A stretch of 64,000 nucleotides of DNA. It comes from Blasia pusilla. Its lineage: Eukaryota > Marchantiophyta > Marchantiopsida > Blasiales. The notes under the pieces were generated by a model. That model had not been told where the DNA came from and ran no database searches. It saw only the letters and a list, made by a program, of their open reading frames with translations. A program made the position numbers and the translations under genes. The stretch lies in NCBI GenBank assembly GCA_050084515.1, contig CM114273.1, positions 36,952,001-37,016,000 on the forward strand, in the 5' to 3' direction. This document shows, one piece after another, positions 45,231 through 55,990 of this stretch; position 1 is the first letter of the stretch, and each line of letters starts with the position of its first letter.

Positions 45231-45389
45231 CGCCCCCCTAACTGGCGGTTAGGTCCCTCTAACTCCCAGGTAGCCCTATACATCTACTACATGCTATACA
45301 CCTTCGTGGGTGCACGAATCAGAAGGTCGGGTGCTAGGTTGCCCCATCGTTAGTCGCACATCTGTAATCCATATCATGCAAAGATCAAG

Positions 45390-45770
45390 TTATCTACCTC
45401 TCCTAAGTACATCGAGGACAAACCCACGTGGAGTCAAACATATCATGTGCCAACCCCTAGAACACCGATCACACACCAACATACGGGCTGCGTTACCAAC
45501 AGACCCACACAACATGCACCTCAAGCTAGCACGTATCATGGCTAAGCTTGGGTCAATAGTACCATCTACATTTGGAAGATGACATGGCGCACAATTACGC
45601 GCATGGTCTTTCCAAACAACTCCATCACGACCCTCCAACATGAGAACTCCACAAGCTAACACCTCGCGCACTCGTAAAATAGTGCGGCCTGCCATCACAT
45701 CCAACGTTGTCAGTGCAATCTGCTACAAATAGACATAGTCCCCCACATGGAACCTACAAATTGATGATCG
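45390..45770 (-). pseudogene. copy B integrase tail and PHD finger
   Basis: Tail block AGRTILRVREVLACGVLMLEG and KDHARNCAPCHLPN, then PHD ligands CMLC, VCDRC and GWHMIC. The last pair (VCPRC) is present but in another frame after loss of about 30 bp, so the finger is cut short. The first six ligands are complete here, which with copy A gives the full C4HC3 pattern. Confidence 0.78.
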
Positions 45771-45779
45771 ATAACCTCC

Positions 45780-46720
45780 AACCCGAATGGTTGCGTACCG
45801 CAATGTATCCGTGTGTTGAGCAATGACAAGATTCTCAAAGGTTGTTGGCATAACTCTCCGAAAGAGCTATGCCCGCTGAGAACACACTCTCATCCACATC
45901 TCTAGGTCATCAAGGTTTACCACCTCACTATACTCCCAACGAATTGCTGGTGGCAAGTTTGGATCTCGGCCGTATAACAAAAAATAAGGTGAGAAGGAAG
46001 CCAAGGATGCTTGGCGACTGAACCTATACCCCATGGCTAACCATGGCAACTGAATATCCCAGTCTCCAAGATGCCCCTTCCGTAGGCCATACTTGCGCAA
46101 TGCCCTCTTCACCGTCTAAACCACACCCTCAGCCAAACCATCCGCCTCTGGATGATCTCGAGACGTGGTTCGATGATCAATCAACGCCTTGTCACACAAG
46201 ACCGAAACTCACCCGAAACTCAGACCTTGGTCGGTCAAGACTTCACTGGTGCACCAAAATGACTAAGCACTCTATCAAGAAACGCATACGCCGTTCCCTC
46301 ACTTTCCTTGTCAGGTAATGCCACCAACTCAATCCACTTGGAGAAGTGCTCCACCATCACCAACACATATCGATGATGTCGTACAGTCAACGGTAACGGT
46401 CCCGCAAAGTCCACACTCCAACGATAACCCAACCCCATAATAGGCAAGGGGTGTAACTGTGGTGTAGGGGCATTGAATGATGCCCTCACAAACCATACAA
46501 CGTGACACCAACTACTGCATCTGAGTATGCATGCCACGCCACCAATACTGACCAAGGAGTAAGCTATACGTGCGCTTTACCCCAAAATGTCCCAACTCCT
46601 CATGGGCATGTCCCACAATGCGCTCTCTCAGAGCCAAATGCGGCACTACTCGTACTCTACCATCCTCCCACACACGGAGAATATGTGTTCCCTCCAATCG
46701 ATACCTCTTAGCACGTTGAA
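45780..46720 (-). pseudogene. copy B integrase
   Basis: Zinc-binding His pair in GHAHEELGHFGVKRTYSLL and CMVC after a TAG (about 46512). Core D in VDFAGPLPL (about 46420), TDQG near 46230 and EGVV near 46125, then the downstream WLAMGYRFSRQASLASF block (about 46040). Frameshifts near 46470 and 46235 and TAG codons break it. Confidence 0.8.
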
Positions 46721-46879
46721 CAACACGGTCTCGCTCCTTGGAACTCACTATGCCTGGCACCCTACTGGTCCGTAGGAACTCCAACACCAACGCATCATCA
46801 TGAATATCATGCTGATCCGTACCACTATCTCCAACCTTAGAATCTGAAGGGTGGCCATCTACCCTCTGACTAGAGTAAG

Positions 46880-47420
46880 ATGTCATGTGGTCCTCCATAC
46901 TAGAGTCCACCCCTAACCAACATAAAAAGGCAGATGCATGCCAACCTGGCACCATCTCCTCATCAACCTCGCCATGCCATCTAGCCCCACTTGCATCCTC
47001 TTGGCTAGTACATGGGTTCTTACTCAACCCATCAGCATCAAGTTTGGCAACTCTAGGTCTATGTACCACCTGGAAGTCATACTCCTGTAAGATAAGAGCC
47101 CACCGTGCAAGCTTCCCTGTAAACTTGTCAGACTCCATCAACCACTTGAGCGGTTGGTGATCAGTAACAAGGGTAAACTGTGTGTCAAACAAGTAACACC
47201 TAAAGTGTGCCACATCCCACACTACTGCCAAGCACTCTCCCTCATATGAACTATAGCGCGATTTGCATAGGCCACCACAAACTCCATGTGCTCATCATCA
47301 TGTTGTGTCAACACCGCTCCAAGTCCCAACCTACTCCAATCAGTGTGTAACTGAAATGGGCGCCCTCTGGTAGGTCTCCTCAAGATAGGCGCCGCCACCA
47401 ACAAAGCCTTGAGCTCCACA
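46880..47420 (-). pseudogene. copy B RNase H
   Basis: LHTDWSRLGLGAVLTQHDDE, then ECLAVVWDVAHFRCYLF, TLVTDHQPLKWLMESDKF and KLDADGLSKNPC give the D-E-D-D blocks. A frame change lies near 47225 in the YSSYEGE region. The frame from 47231 runs on into the integrase zinc region for 239 codons. Confidence 0.83.
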
Positions 47421-47463
47421 AAAGCTCTCTCTAATCATCTCCCCACTGCCACTCGTGCTCTGA

Positions 47464-48469
47464 TTATAGCAATTGGTTCAAAGGCTTTGCTATAGCACTA
47501 AATCCCTTCACATACCTCCGATAGTAGTTTGCCAATCCCATGAATGCCCGAACTCTACTCACATCTACCGGACGCAGAATAAGTGCAATAGCCTCCACCT
47601 TTGCTTGTTGAACTCCCAAACCACCTGGATAGATCACATGACCCAAGTACTCAACATCCTCATGGAAGAACTTACACTTTCCTGGATGCAAACGTAGACC
47701 ATGAGCTTTCAACTGCTCAAACACAATCTGCAAATGTATCTGATGCTCCTCCACCGTGTTACTGAATACCAAGATATCATCAATGTAACACCAAAAAAAA
47801 TCCAACCGTGCTAGAATCATGTCCATCACTCTTTGAAACTCGGCAGGTGCATTCTTCAACCCAAAGGGTAAGAATTTCCACTGGTACAAACAATCCTTGC
47901 CATGAGAGTTGACACCCCAAAATGTTGTCTTGGCCTTGTCACTCTCCCGAATCGGCAATTGATGGTATCCTGCCCGAAGATCCAAAGTAGTGAAAATCTT
48001 TGCCTGTCCCACCACATCAAAGATCTCCTTAGGTGTAGGCATGGCATACCTATCGGCCTTGGTTTTCCGATTGATATGACGGTAATCTCCACACATTCGC
48101 CTATCCGTGTTGTTGCCATGCATATCCTTTTTAGCAGGCATGAGAGTGGCTGATGCATACTCTCCATGCGACAACTCCACTAATCCAGCCTTCAAAAGGT
48201 CCAACGTCCAACGTCCTACTCTGAATCAGGTCCCTCTCCATATCACTATATCGGTAGGGATGACGAAAGATTGGCATATCACTAGCCAAATCAATCCGTG
48301 TATCGGGTCCAACCAAAGCACCCAACTCCTTCATGCTCAAGGCAAAACAACTCCTATAAGCACGTAGGAACTGTGTCAAGCGTCGTTTCTCACCTCCCGT
48401 AAGCTTGGGCCCAAGTAATGGCTCCCAAGTCTCCTCCACTGGCACACTAGAGGGAGAGGACGATGCCAT
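47464..48469 (-). pseudogene. copy B reverse transcriptase, nearly intact
   Basis: 48204-47464 is open for 246 codons: CGDYRHINRKTKADRYAMP, SLDLRAGYHQL-type block (TLDLRAGYHQLPI), TTFWGVNSHGKDCLYQWKFL, PFGLKNAPAEFQRVMD, CYIDDILVF and HPGKCKFFHEDVEYLGHV. All catalytic Asp are kept. The N-terminal part (WEPLLGPKLTGGEKRRL) is in another frame after a shift near 48200. Confidence 0.9.
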
Positions 48470-48576
48470 TGGCTCCTACGCAACCCCCTCACAAGATAGT
48501 ACACCCTTAGCTACACCATCATTTGAGCAAATAACTCCTCCACCAGCATGAGCAACCAACTCCACATGCCCAGCCA

Positions 48577-49770
48577 TTACATCCCATTTACTCCAAGGAT
48601 GCAAAATAATACTCTCCTCGCCTCACCGATGCCTCTACCGCCCCAAGAGCCATCGAGCTCATCACAAGGGGTGGAAGACCCCATGACATAGTCCGAAGTT
48701 GACACCGCTTGGCCATACCAAGACTCAAAATCCAAGTCAAACAATTCAGGTCCATGGCTGACTGACCAACACATGACGTCGTGAAGCCTCGTAAATGGAA
48801 GCAACCATTTGTCACACCAAGAGCAAATCCCATCGACGCTCTCTCATCAGCGTTAGACTCACCACCAATCGCCGACATGAGAATCCCATACAAGCCCGAG
48901 ACCACCTTCCCTGTAGGCATGTAACGAGGGAAAACTCAAAAATGTGGGTAGTGCCATCCTAGGCTGGCCCACACGGTTCACCACTGCCATGGGTGACCGA
49001 TCAATAAGCCTTACCTACCTGAGAAAGTCGCCAAGTATCCAAGATACTATCCATTGTAAGGCAAGGATCCTGCTGCACTGCATCATATGCTCGACGTAGA
49101 TCCTCCCTAGGCAACAAGTTTGTCCACCACAAGCGTGGACGATATGCACGCGAGCTAACTCACGCTGCATCCAACATCACCGCTGGTCCAATCCAAGACC
49201 GGACCTCATGAACACTCGCCATCATCCGGGTCCAAGTGTCACCCAACAATGGAACATTCTCCAAAATGTAAATTAGAGCACGTGCCTGATGAACCTGAAG
49301 ATGTCGTAACATCCATAACATCTCCCAAAACAATCAAGACCTAGGGTCGTGTAATCCCTCACCACGACCAGCACGTGTATGACCATGACATGGCCATCCA
49401 ACAATCAAAAAATCCACAGGACCAACCCTCTCAAGGTCTACGCCCCCAACAATGCAATGTGTGACGGAAAAGCACGCTGGTACCCAGGAATAGCTGATGG
49501 CGGCAACAATTCATGATATCTCCGCATCAATTGACCAATATGTCGAGATGAGACTCTCTGGGCCGTCTCATCTTGCTCCACATACACGTATCTCCGCACG
49601 AGAACACCGGCCTGCAACACTGTAGCCAAACTGCTGCTAATCCCACCAAAGAGACCTAACACACAAATGCCCTGCGGCGGATACTGCCATACAATGGGTG
49701 TAGTATCCAAAGGGGATAACCCAACTGGACCAAAAGTAGGAGTCTGCCGTGGGGCCTCCTCTTCCTCCTG
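48577..49770 (-). pseudogene. copy B DNA methyltransferase
   Basis: Motif I reads VLGLFGGISSSLATVLQAG (Gly where A, C and D have Asp). After a TAG and one-base loss at the LLGA/QDL site (49437), motif IV reads VGWPCHGHTRAGRG with catalytic Cys codon 49390-49388 kept and Gln changed to His. ENVP follows near 49265, then SRAYRPRLWWTN near 49145 (His of AHRxR changed to Tyr). The C-terminal ERASMGFALG and MDLNCLTWILSLG blocks lie in 48920-48700. Confidence 0.85.
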
Positions 49771-49969
49771 AGGTATAACAGCCTCACACCAAGCCTCCTG
49801 CACTAGGCGATCAACCTCCTGCCGTAGTGCACCGCCTGAACTCCAAAGTGGCACATCCAACGATGAGGATACCATTGCTGCAAAACTAGGGACCTCCTCT
49901 ACCTCCTCATGCACAGGAGAATCCATAGCAGAAAGGTTACCCTCCAAAAAGTCTCTTCGCCAAGTGACA

Positions 49970-50664
49970 ACTCCACAAAAACCAGCCACAGATGCTAACA
50001 TTGTTGGGGAAGACCCTCCTAGTCGAGCCCCATAAATAAATGTCATAGGAATCTGGCTCATACGTCCATCCTTGGACTGCCAACCAGGTCTATAAGACGC
50101 TGTCTCAATCCAGTAGTCCATCTGAAAACCCATTGAGTACAATACTGCTCCTCCAACTAGTACATCATACGACTCGGCTGATGTGACCACTGTAGGTACT
50201 CCCAACCGGGAGCTATCAGTTGCATGATCTGGTCTCAATTGTACAGAAAACTTCACCCGTGTCATGAATTGAGACCCATCATTGGCTCCTCCAAGTGATG
50301 TTTGAATCTGGAATAGGCAAGGCTCAAGCTCTGACCTCCGAATACCCAAACCAATACATGCTACCTTTCCCAACATCAAAGGTTGGGCACCAGAGTCTAA
50401 CAAGACTCCATCTGGTCTATACACCTGTCTTGTAGGACTCACCAATCGGAATATCCCACTCCGGTTGTCCAACATACAGACACCAGGAGTAAGCCTATCA
50501 CGATCAATGGCTGGCCCGGCTGGTAATGCATCCATCTTCGCCATTGCTGTCTGCCAAGTAGCACTGATACTCAATGCTACACCTGACATAGAGGGTCGCT
50601 CCACCGCAACACCCTCATCCACCTCAACACGTGTAGCAGTAACACCCCCACGGTCACACAACAT
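49970..50664 (-). pseudogene. copy B aspartic protease and linker
   Basis: Open frame with LLDSGAQPLMLGKV (catalytic Asp near 50397) and AESYDVLVGGAVLYSMGF. The open frame continues without a stop through an acidic linker (EEVEEVP, EEEEEAP) into methyltransferase motif I, showing that protease and methyltransferase are parts of one polyprotein. Confidence 0.85.
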
Positions 50665-50929
50665 GGCTGCTAGCTAAAATACAGGAGCTAAGTCAACTCC
50701 TAAAGCCATAAGCTCCGTGGCCGAAAACAATGGGGATCCCAACACTGAAGTTGCCATCCGAAATAGTGCATTGGATGTTGCATCCGTGTCTACTACACGC
50801 GATGTAGATGCCTCAGTCCCCACAGTAGGCTCAATAGGTTGCGTAGGAACCATGGATGGAGTCCTAAGCACCTCAGATAACAACCACTGGTCAACCTCTA
50901 CCACCCCTACCACCTCTACCACCTCGGCC

Positions 50930-52240
50930 TCTCGGAGCTACTCCACCACGGCCGTGGCGTGATCTCAACTGTGGATGAAGATCAAAGCAACGCTCTCGAG
51001 GATGACCTGGTCTCCCGCAATGATCACACTGAGTTGGGGCCAATTGGGGCCCATCCTATTGGGGACAAAACCTCCTAACATGATCACCTCCACATGTCGA
51101 ACATGACTATCCTTGCTGCGGGGCAACAAATGAAGGCAATGGTCTCTATGCAAGTGTCCCTCTAGGACCTGACTGAGGTCGTGTGTACCCCCCACGACTC
51201 CCACTACTACTACCACCACCACTACTACGAGACTGTGAGGTGGACTGCTGAACATGAGAAGTAGTAGTTGTATCCCTACTGAATGCGGATGTCACCACTC
51301 TCTCCTCCACCATGTTAAGCTCAATCTTCTCAGATAGAGCAAACACATGAATCAATGTGGATGAATCATCACTCATAAGAGTAGCATCACGTACCCTTCG
51401 GCGCAACTCTCTGTCCAAGATCCCATACAAAAACTGGACTGCCTGAGGCTCGGTCACACCCTCGGTAACTGAAATCAAGCGTTGCATACGAGTGTATGCC
51501 TCACGAAGACTCTCACCAGTCTTTCGCTCAAATTCATGAAGACTCCTCTACTTCTCTGTCTTCACTCCATGATAGTTCTTCTTCAACCTCTTGAAGAACT
51601 TTGCAACCGGGCTCAACGATGGTGGGGCACTAGTACCTCCACTAGTACCCTCATTGGTACTTCCATGGGTACCTCCACTGGTACCCCCACTCCGGCTCAT
51701 ACTCGTACCACTCAACGTCGGGCTGGCTAGCATAGTAGGAGCACTACTACCAATACCACCATGGGTGATAGACACATAGCTTGGAGACCAATATTGTCTC
51801 CACGCCTCAATCTCAACAACATGGTCCTTCCTAAACTCATGGTAATCATCCATAGGTGGTCCCTCCAAGTGCTGAAACAACCCCTTCCAAGCCAAGAAGG
51901 GTGTAAACAACGTGGCGTTGTGCAACATCTGCATATCACACCACGTATCAATCTCCCGAATGAAGTCTTCCAACTCAATGGTGCCCACTGCATCCGAGTA
52001 TCGTCGTGGGCCCTTCATGACCCCATATATCCCATCCATGTCCCAAATCAATGGAGCTGCAACACTCGATAACAACGTAGAAGACTCGGTGTTTGGAACA
52101 CCCTCGTCCTCCTCTTCATCAACCGTCGGAGGGGATCCAAACACAGGAAGTCCAACGACAATCCTCCAATCGCAAATGGAAATCAAGTTAACACAATCCA
52201 CCAAATATGGTGCCCCCTGAATCCACAGAATCCACCACAC
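50930..52240 (-). pseudogene. copy B Gag with two CCHC knuckles
   Basis: The N-terminal part has an acidic stretch, then IELEDFIREIDTWCDMQML, MDDYHEFRKDHV and WRQYWSPSYV, which match copy C. After one TAG (51547-51545) it reads SLHEFERKTGESLREAYTRM, the usual gag retrotransposon block, then a Gly/Ser-rich stretch. Knuckles CSTCGGDHVRRFC and CDHCGRPGHPRERC lie near 51100-51010, with more TAG codons between. Confidence 0.82.
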
Positions 52241-53375
52241 AATTCTAACGCAATAGCTACTCCGCCGTTGGTCGATGACGTGCTAGTCGCACTCGTAGTC
52301 CCTGAAAATTTCACCTGCATGGAGAGGCTACACCGTACTATGCGCTAGAGGTCCATCAACCAAAAACCTGAGATGCATAAAGCGCCTAACACATCTCCGA
52401 ACAACACCAAATGAGCTACACCTGTGTGTACAATGGGATAGTTAAGAACTCAGCAGTTAAGCGTCTTCTAGGCAGAATAGCCCAAAGATGGGTGACCAGT
52501 TATGCAACACTCAACTCAAAAATCCTGCAGAAATTGCCTCACGCCCAAACAAGCAAGCTTGCTTACTTGCTCCTTGCTCCTTACTCCGCCTCTCATGCCC
52601 ACTCGCCCCGAGCTACCACGAGTTGCCTCGAAGCCTCAAGACACCCAAAAATGCTCGAGACATGCCCCTATCGCCCCGTTTGCCATGCTTCGCTATGGAG
52701 AGAGGCCCAACCAGGACGCCCCCAACGACATAGGCGTCTCCAACAACGGACGAATCACCAACCAACCAGCCCCTCTGATATGCAAAATTTCGATCACAAA
52801 TTACTCCACAAATCCTCAACCAAAATTGAATCTGTTTTGACCAGATTCAATTGGCCACCATAGGTATCTCTCCACAAAAAATCAGCTACAACCAAGCTCT
52901 GTACTTCAAGCTAGAAATCAGACAAACTTGCTGTCCATACACCTCCAGAATCACAAATCCAACAGCACTTCCGCCCAGATTCATGCACACAGAAATCCGC
53001 AATGCTCCACACACTCAAGTTGATAGCTTCATATGAGATCAGAATACAGGTAGCAATAGGAACCTCTCAACCGATCTGGATGAACTTCAACAGAGCTTCC
53101 GCACTCCAAGCTCTCCACATCAGTAAACCGTCGAACACGAACGAGAATCTTCAATCCTTGATAACTTCCAACTCCGTTAATGACATACGGCGATCTAAAG
53201 AGTGTTGGAAAGCTCTCAGCAAGGCGCTTCTTTCCCAACCAACCACGCACCAAATTCACACCTCCAACATAGGCCACAAGCCACGAACATCCACGGTTGA
53301 GTACATAATCAACCCTAACCAGATCCTACTGATCCACGATCGAAGCTACAATCGATATGCTCTAGTTCTTTGAGT
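52241..53375 (-). other. copy B 5' leader
   Basis: About 1.1 kb between gag and terminal repeat A1. No primer-binding site complementary to initiator tRNA is seen beside A1. It contains a self-complementary AAGCAAGCTTGCTT block near 52553 and, on the + strand, a 5S rRNA-like segment at 52445-52497. Frames in it are not recognisable proteins. Confidence 0.6.
52445..52497 (+). other. 5S rRNA-like segment (A-box to C-box), antisense to copy B
   Basis: Ungapped alignment with the middle of plant 5S rRNA as I remember it gives about 40 of 53 matches. The first 20 bases (AGAACTCAGCAGTTAAGCGT) differ at one position and the C-box GATGGGTGACC is exact; the middle is diverged. Flanks do not extend to a full 5S gene, so this is a fragment or promoter capture, not an rRNA gene. 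Cassandra-type elements also carry 5S-like promoters in their LTRs. Confidence 0.68.
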
Positions 53376-53742
53376 GAAATCAGTGAAAGACCTACTGCCA
53401 TAAAACACATATAGAATCACATACAATCGAGCCAAACCCACTCCACGATGGGAAAATCAAGATCGAAGCTTGCGAGAACCACCATAACCAAGAGCTCTAA
53501 TCACTACCAAGGCTTACTCCCAACGCAACAGGCTCAACTCAAAGAACTAAGTGTTCTTTGAGTGCACTCCACACTATATCCTCCAACCTAAGAGCGGGCC
53601 CTACTGGAAAAGTCACCCTCAACGGAGTAACCCCCAACCCTATATATGAAACTGCATCTCTACCTAGACACTACAGCCCTACATAAGGTACGGCCTCTAC
53701 TAGCACACTATACTCTACGACATAATCCGTATGGTCATGACA
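53376..53742 (-). repeat. copy B 5' terminal repeat A1
   Basis: Matches A2 (45128-44787) at ~92% apart from an insertion of about 25 bp. It starts TGTCATGACC at the element end. No B-type segment follows or precedes it, unlike the 3' end. Confidence 0.82.
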
Positions 53743-53755
53743 CGTTGCTAAATGC
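53743..53755. repeat. 13-bp target duplication, right copy
   Basis: CGTTGCTAAATGC, identical to 44667-44679 and directly abutting the TGACA end of copy B. Copy C sequence continues to the right (CGCTAAGGTCGCC). Confidence 0.85.
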
Positions 53756-54260
53756 CGCTAAGGTCGCCATCTCTCCTGGTCGGTGCTCAATCACTGAACA
53801 TGGGAATCGAACGGGTAATGAGCTAAGACGTCCATCATCTAACTGCCATCTTGGTCTGTAGGATGTTGACTCCTCCCAGTAATCTAGGGAAAATCCCATT
53901 GGGTACAAAACTGCTCCACCAACCAAGACGTCGTAGGACTCTACATCAGTCATTATCGCCTTGGCTCGCACCATGGACTCATCTGTAGGATGTCCCGGGC
54001 CAATCCTTACCACAACCTTCTAACAGGTGATATACTCTACGGTACTCGCTCCGCCTTAGGATGTCTGTATCCAAAATGGACAACGCTCCACATCGGCCCT
54101 TGTCAGGCCCAAACCTCTGAATGTCGCTTTCCCCAACATCAAGGGTTGCGCTCCTAAATCCAACAAGACACGTTGTGGACTAAAAGCTCTATCACATCCA
54201 CTTCTCCCATCGCCCCCAATGCCTACACACCAACAATATCACCTACTCTCCAAGAACTGT
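53756..54260 (-). pseudogene. copy C protease region
   Basis: ESYDVLVGGAVLYPMGFSLD, IEHRPGEMATLAAF and the upstream LLDLGAQPL-type site (active-site DSGA changed to DLGA, near 54160) match copies A, B and D. Frame broken near 54020 and 54060. Truncated on the left by copy B. Confidence 0.75.
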
Positions 54261-54458
54261 GATCAGGACCCATTGATGGGGTCCTCATCGCCTCGGGCAA
54301 CATGAAGGACTGAGGAAGTATGGTTTGTTTTCTCGCTTCCTATCACTGTGGATCCAGCTCCGCATGGATCTGGGCAACCCTGCACATCCAACCAGGATCC
54401 TCCATATCTTTGGCAGCTCCATAAGACGTCAATGCCATGGATCCGGCATTGGGTAACC

Positions 54459-55990
54459 TCAATGCCATAGCGGCAATCTGCTGCTGTAGCTGTTGTATCT
54501 AAGCAACCATCCCAACCTCACGCCCGGTGTCTCCCTCAACGCGTCTAGGTGGTGGGACTCTACCTCCTCCACGAGCAACTCCACCATCCCCTCAGGCGAA
54601 TCCAACTCCTCTTCCCCCAACGAGACCACTTGGTGCACGAACTCTAGGCCCACCTGGACCGACAACTCGCTCTGGTGCCCTCTCTAGCCCTCGGTCCAAA
54701 CGTAATACATGGCGCGTGTGTGATCGTACGTGTGGCAATAGTCACACTGATAACTTCCTTGTGCATCACCATCTCCTCCTCCATGATGAGGCATGCGACC
54801 ATGACCATGACGAGTGCAATCGCGCTTATGATGGGCTCCACCACATGACCAAAAAGTAATTGTAGGCGGCTATTAATGAGCCGCATATGAAGGCGCAGGT
54901 CTCTGTGGCACCGCCTCCGGGTATCCTTCCTGAGCTCGTGGTGCCACAGACCTATCTCGGAATCCACGTTGCTACATTGGTGGTGTAGAAATCATGACTG
55001 CTATCGCCCAGAATCTATGGTGGCTATGATCTCCTCCTCCATGTTGCGTTGAATGTTCTTGGCGGTCCTAAAAACATCTCTCAAGTATTCATAAGAAGCA
55101 CCCCGTCTCGCATACGTGTCCGTACCGTCCGGTCCAACATCGCGTACCATGATTGGATAGCCGGAGCCTCTGTCATCCCCTGAGTGACGTTAATCAACCG
55201 GCGCAAGCGGGTGTAGGCCTCACGCAAACTCTCACCTGGCGCCTCTAGAAGTCGTGGATGCTCCGCAACTTCTCCGTCCGTATCCCTTGGTAGCTCGCCC
55301 TCAACTCAACGAAGAACTCAACCACGAGGCTGAACTTGGGACAAACTCGAATGGACAATGCAACTGCTCCAGTACGAGTCACCCCTCCTACAACATCATT
55401 GGTGGAGGAACCCTCTCCTAACTCCTCCTCCTCATCTGGAAACAACTCAGTCCATGACACATAGTGTGGGTCATAGTAGAGTCTCCAAGCCTCAGTCTTA
55501 TGAGCATATCTCTACGAGAACTCATGGTAATCGTCCATGGGTGCCCCCTCTAATTGCTGGAACATTCCGTTCCATGCTTGTAAACGGGTTGAACTCTTTG
55601 GAGTTCCTAGCTCGTTGTGAGTCACACCAACTCCTAAACTCCGCAATGAAGTCGTGTAACTCTATAGTGCCTATAGCACGCGGAAACCTACGCGGTCCTC
55701 TACCCCGGTCGTCCATCTCGTACGTCCAACTTGTAGGACCACTAAATATGTGCGGTGATGCACTAATAACCTCCTCTACACTCCCCCCCCTCGTCTGAAG
55801 ACGACACAGAAGGAGATCAAGGTGGTCTCTCATGTGGAGACTCTCGAAACCTCGCACTCCAAACCACTCCGGGTAAACCCTCTAGAGCTACTCTCAAGTC
55901 CACCACCTTGCCTCTCAAAGTCCCAAAAGGATGTGGTGATGACCCTCGTGCCCCTCTCACACGATCACTCTCAACCTCGCGAATGATCGC
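54459..55990 (-). pseudogene. copy C Gag
   Basis: Blocks in order: RGPRRFPRAIGTIELHDFIA (about 55710-55650), VVEFFVELRASYQGIRTEKL with RSIHDF after it (55310-55245), the FRTAKNIQRNMEEE block (about 55070-55030) and degraded knuckles near 54840-54740. The arrangement equals copies A and B. Several stops and shifts. Confidence 0.78.

Larger units (their letters stand above)
44680..53742 (-). mobile_element. copy B, full-length 9.06-kb methyltransferase/PHD gypsy-type element
   Basis: The outer ends are TGTCATGACC... (right, 5') and ...CGCACGACA (left, 3'), giving TG...CA termini with a short inverted repeat TGTCRTG. They are flanked by a 13-bp duplication. Order from the 5' end: repeat A1, leader, gag, protease, methyltransferase, RT, RNase H, integrase, PHD, polypurine tract, B1, A2, B2. 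It is the best-preserved copy, with gag-protease largely open apart from TAG codons and an intact RT frame of 247 codons. It is nested in copy C, so it is younger. Confidence 0.9.

Noticed and set aside
52380-52510. A genuine 5S rRNA gene
   Set aside because: Only the central ~53 nt match; both ends diverge and the middle is altered, so no functional rRNA could be made.
53340-53376. tRNA primer-binding site next to A1 of copies B and C
   Set aside because: No stretch resembling the usual initiator-Met complement (TGGTATCAGAGC) or another convincing tRNA 3' end complement was found.
44680-53742. Classification as a DIRS/Ngaro tyrosine-recombinase element
   Set aside because: Split repeats fit, but the pol clearly has a DDE integrase with HHCC domain and I see no tyrosine recombinase motifs.
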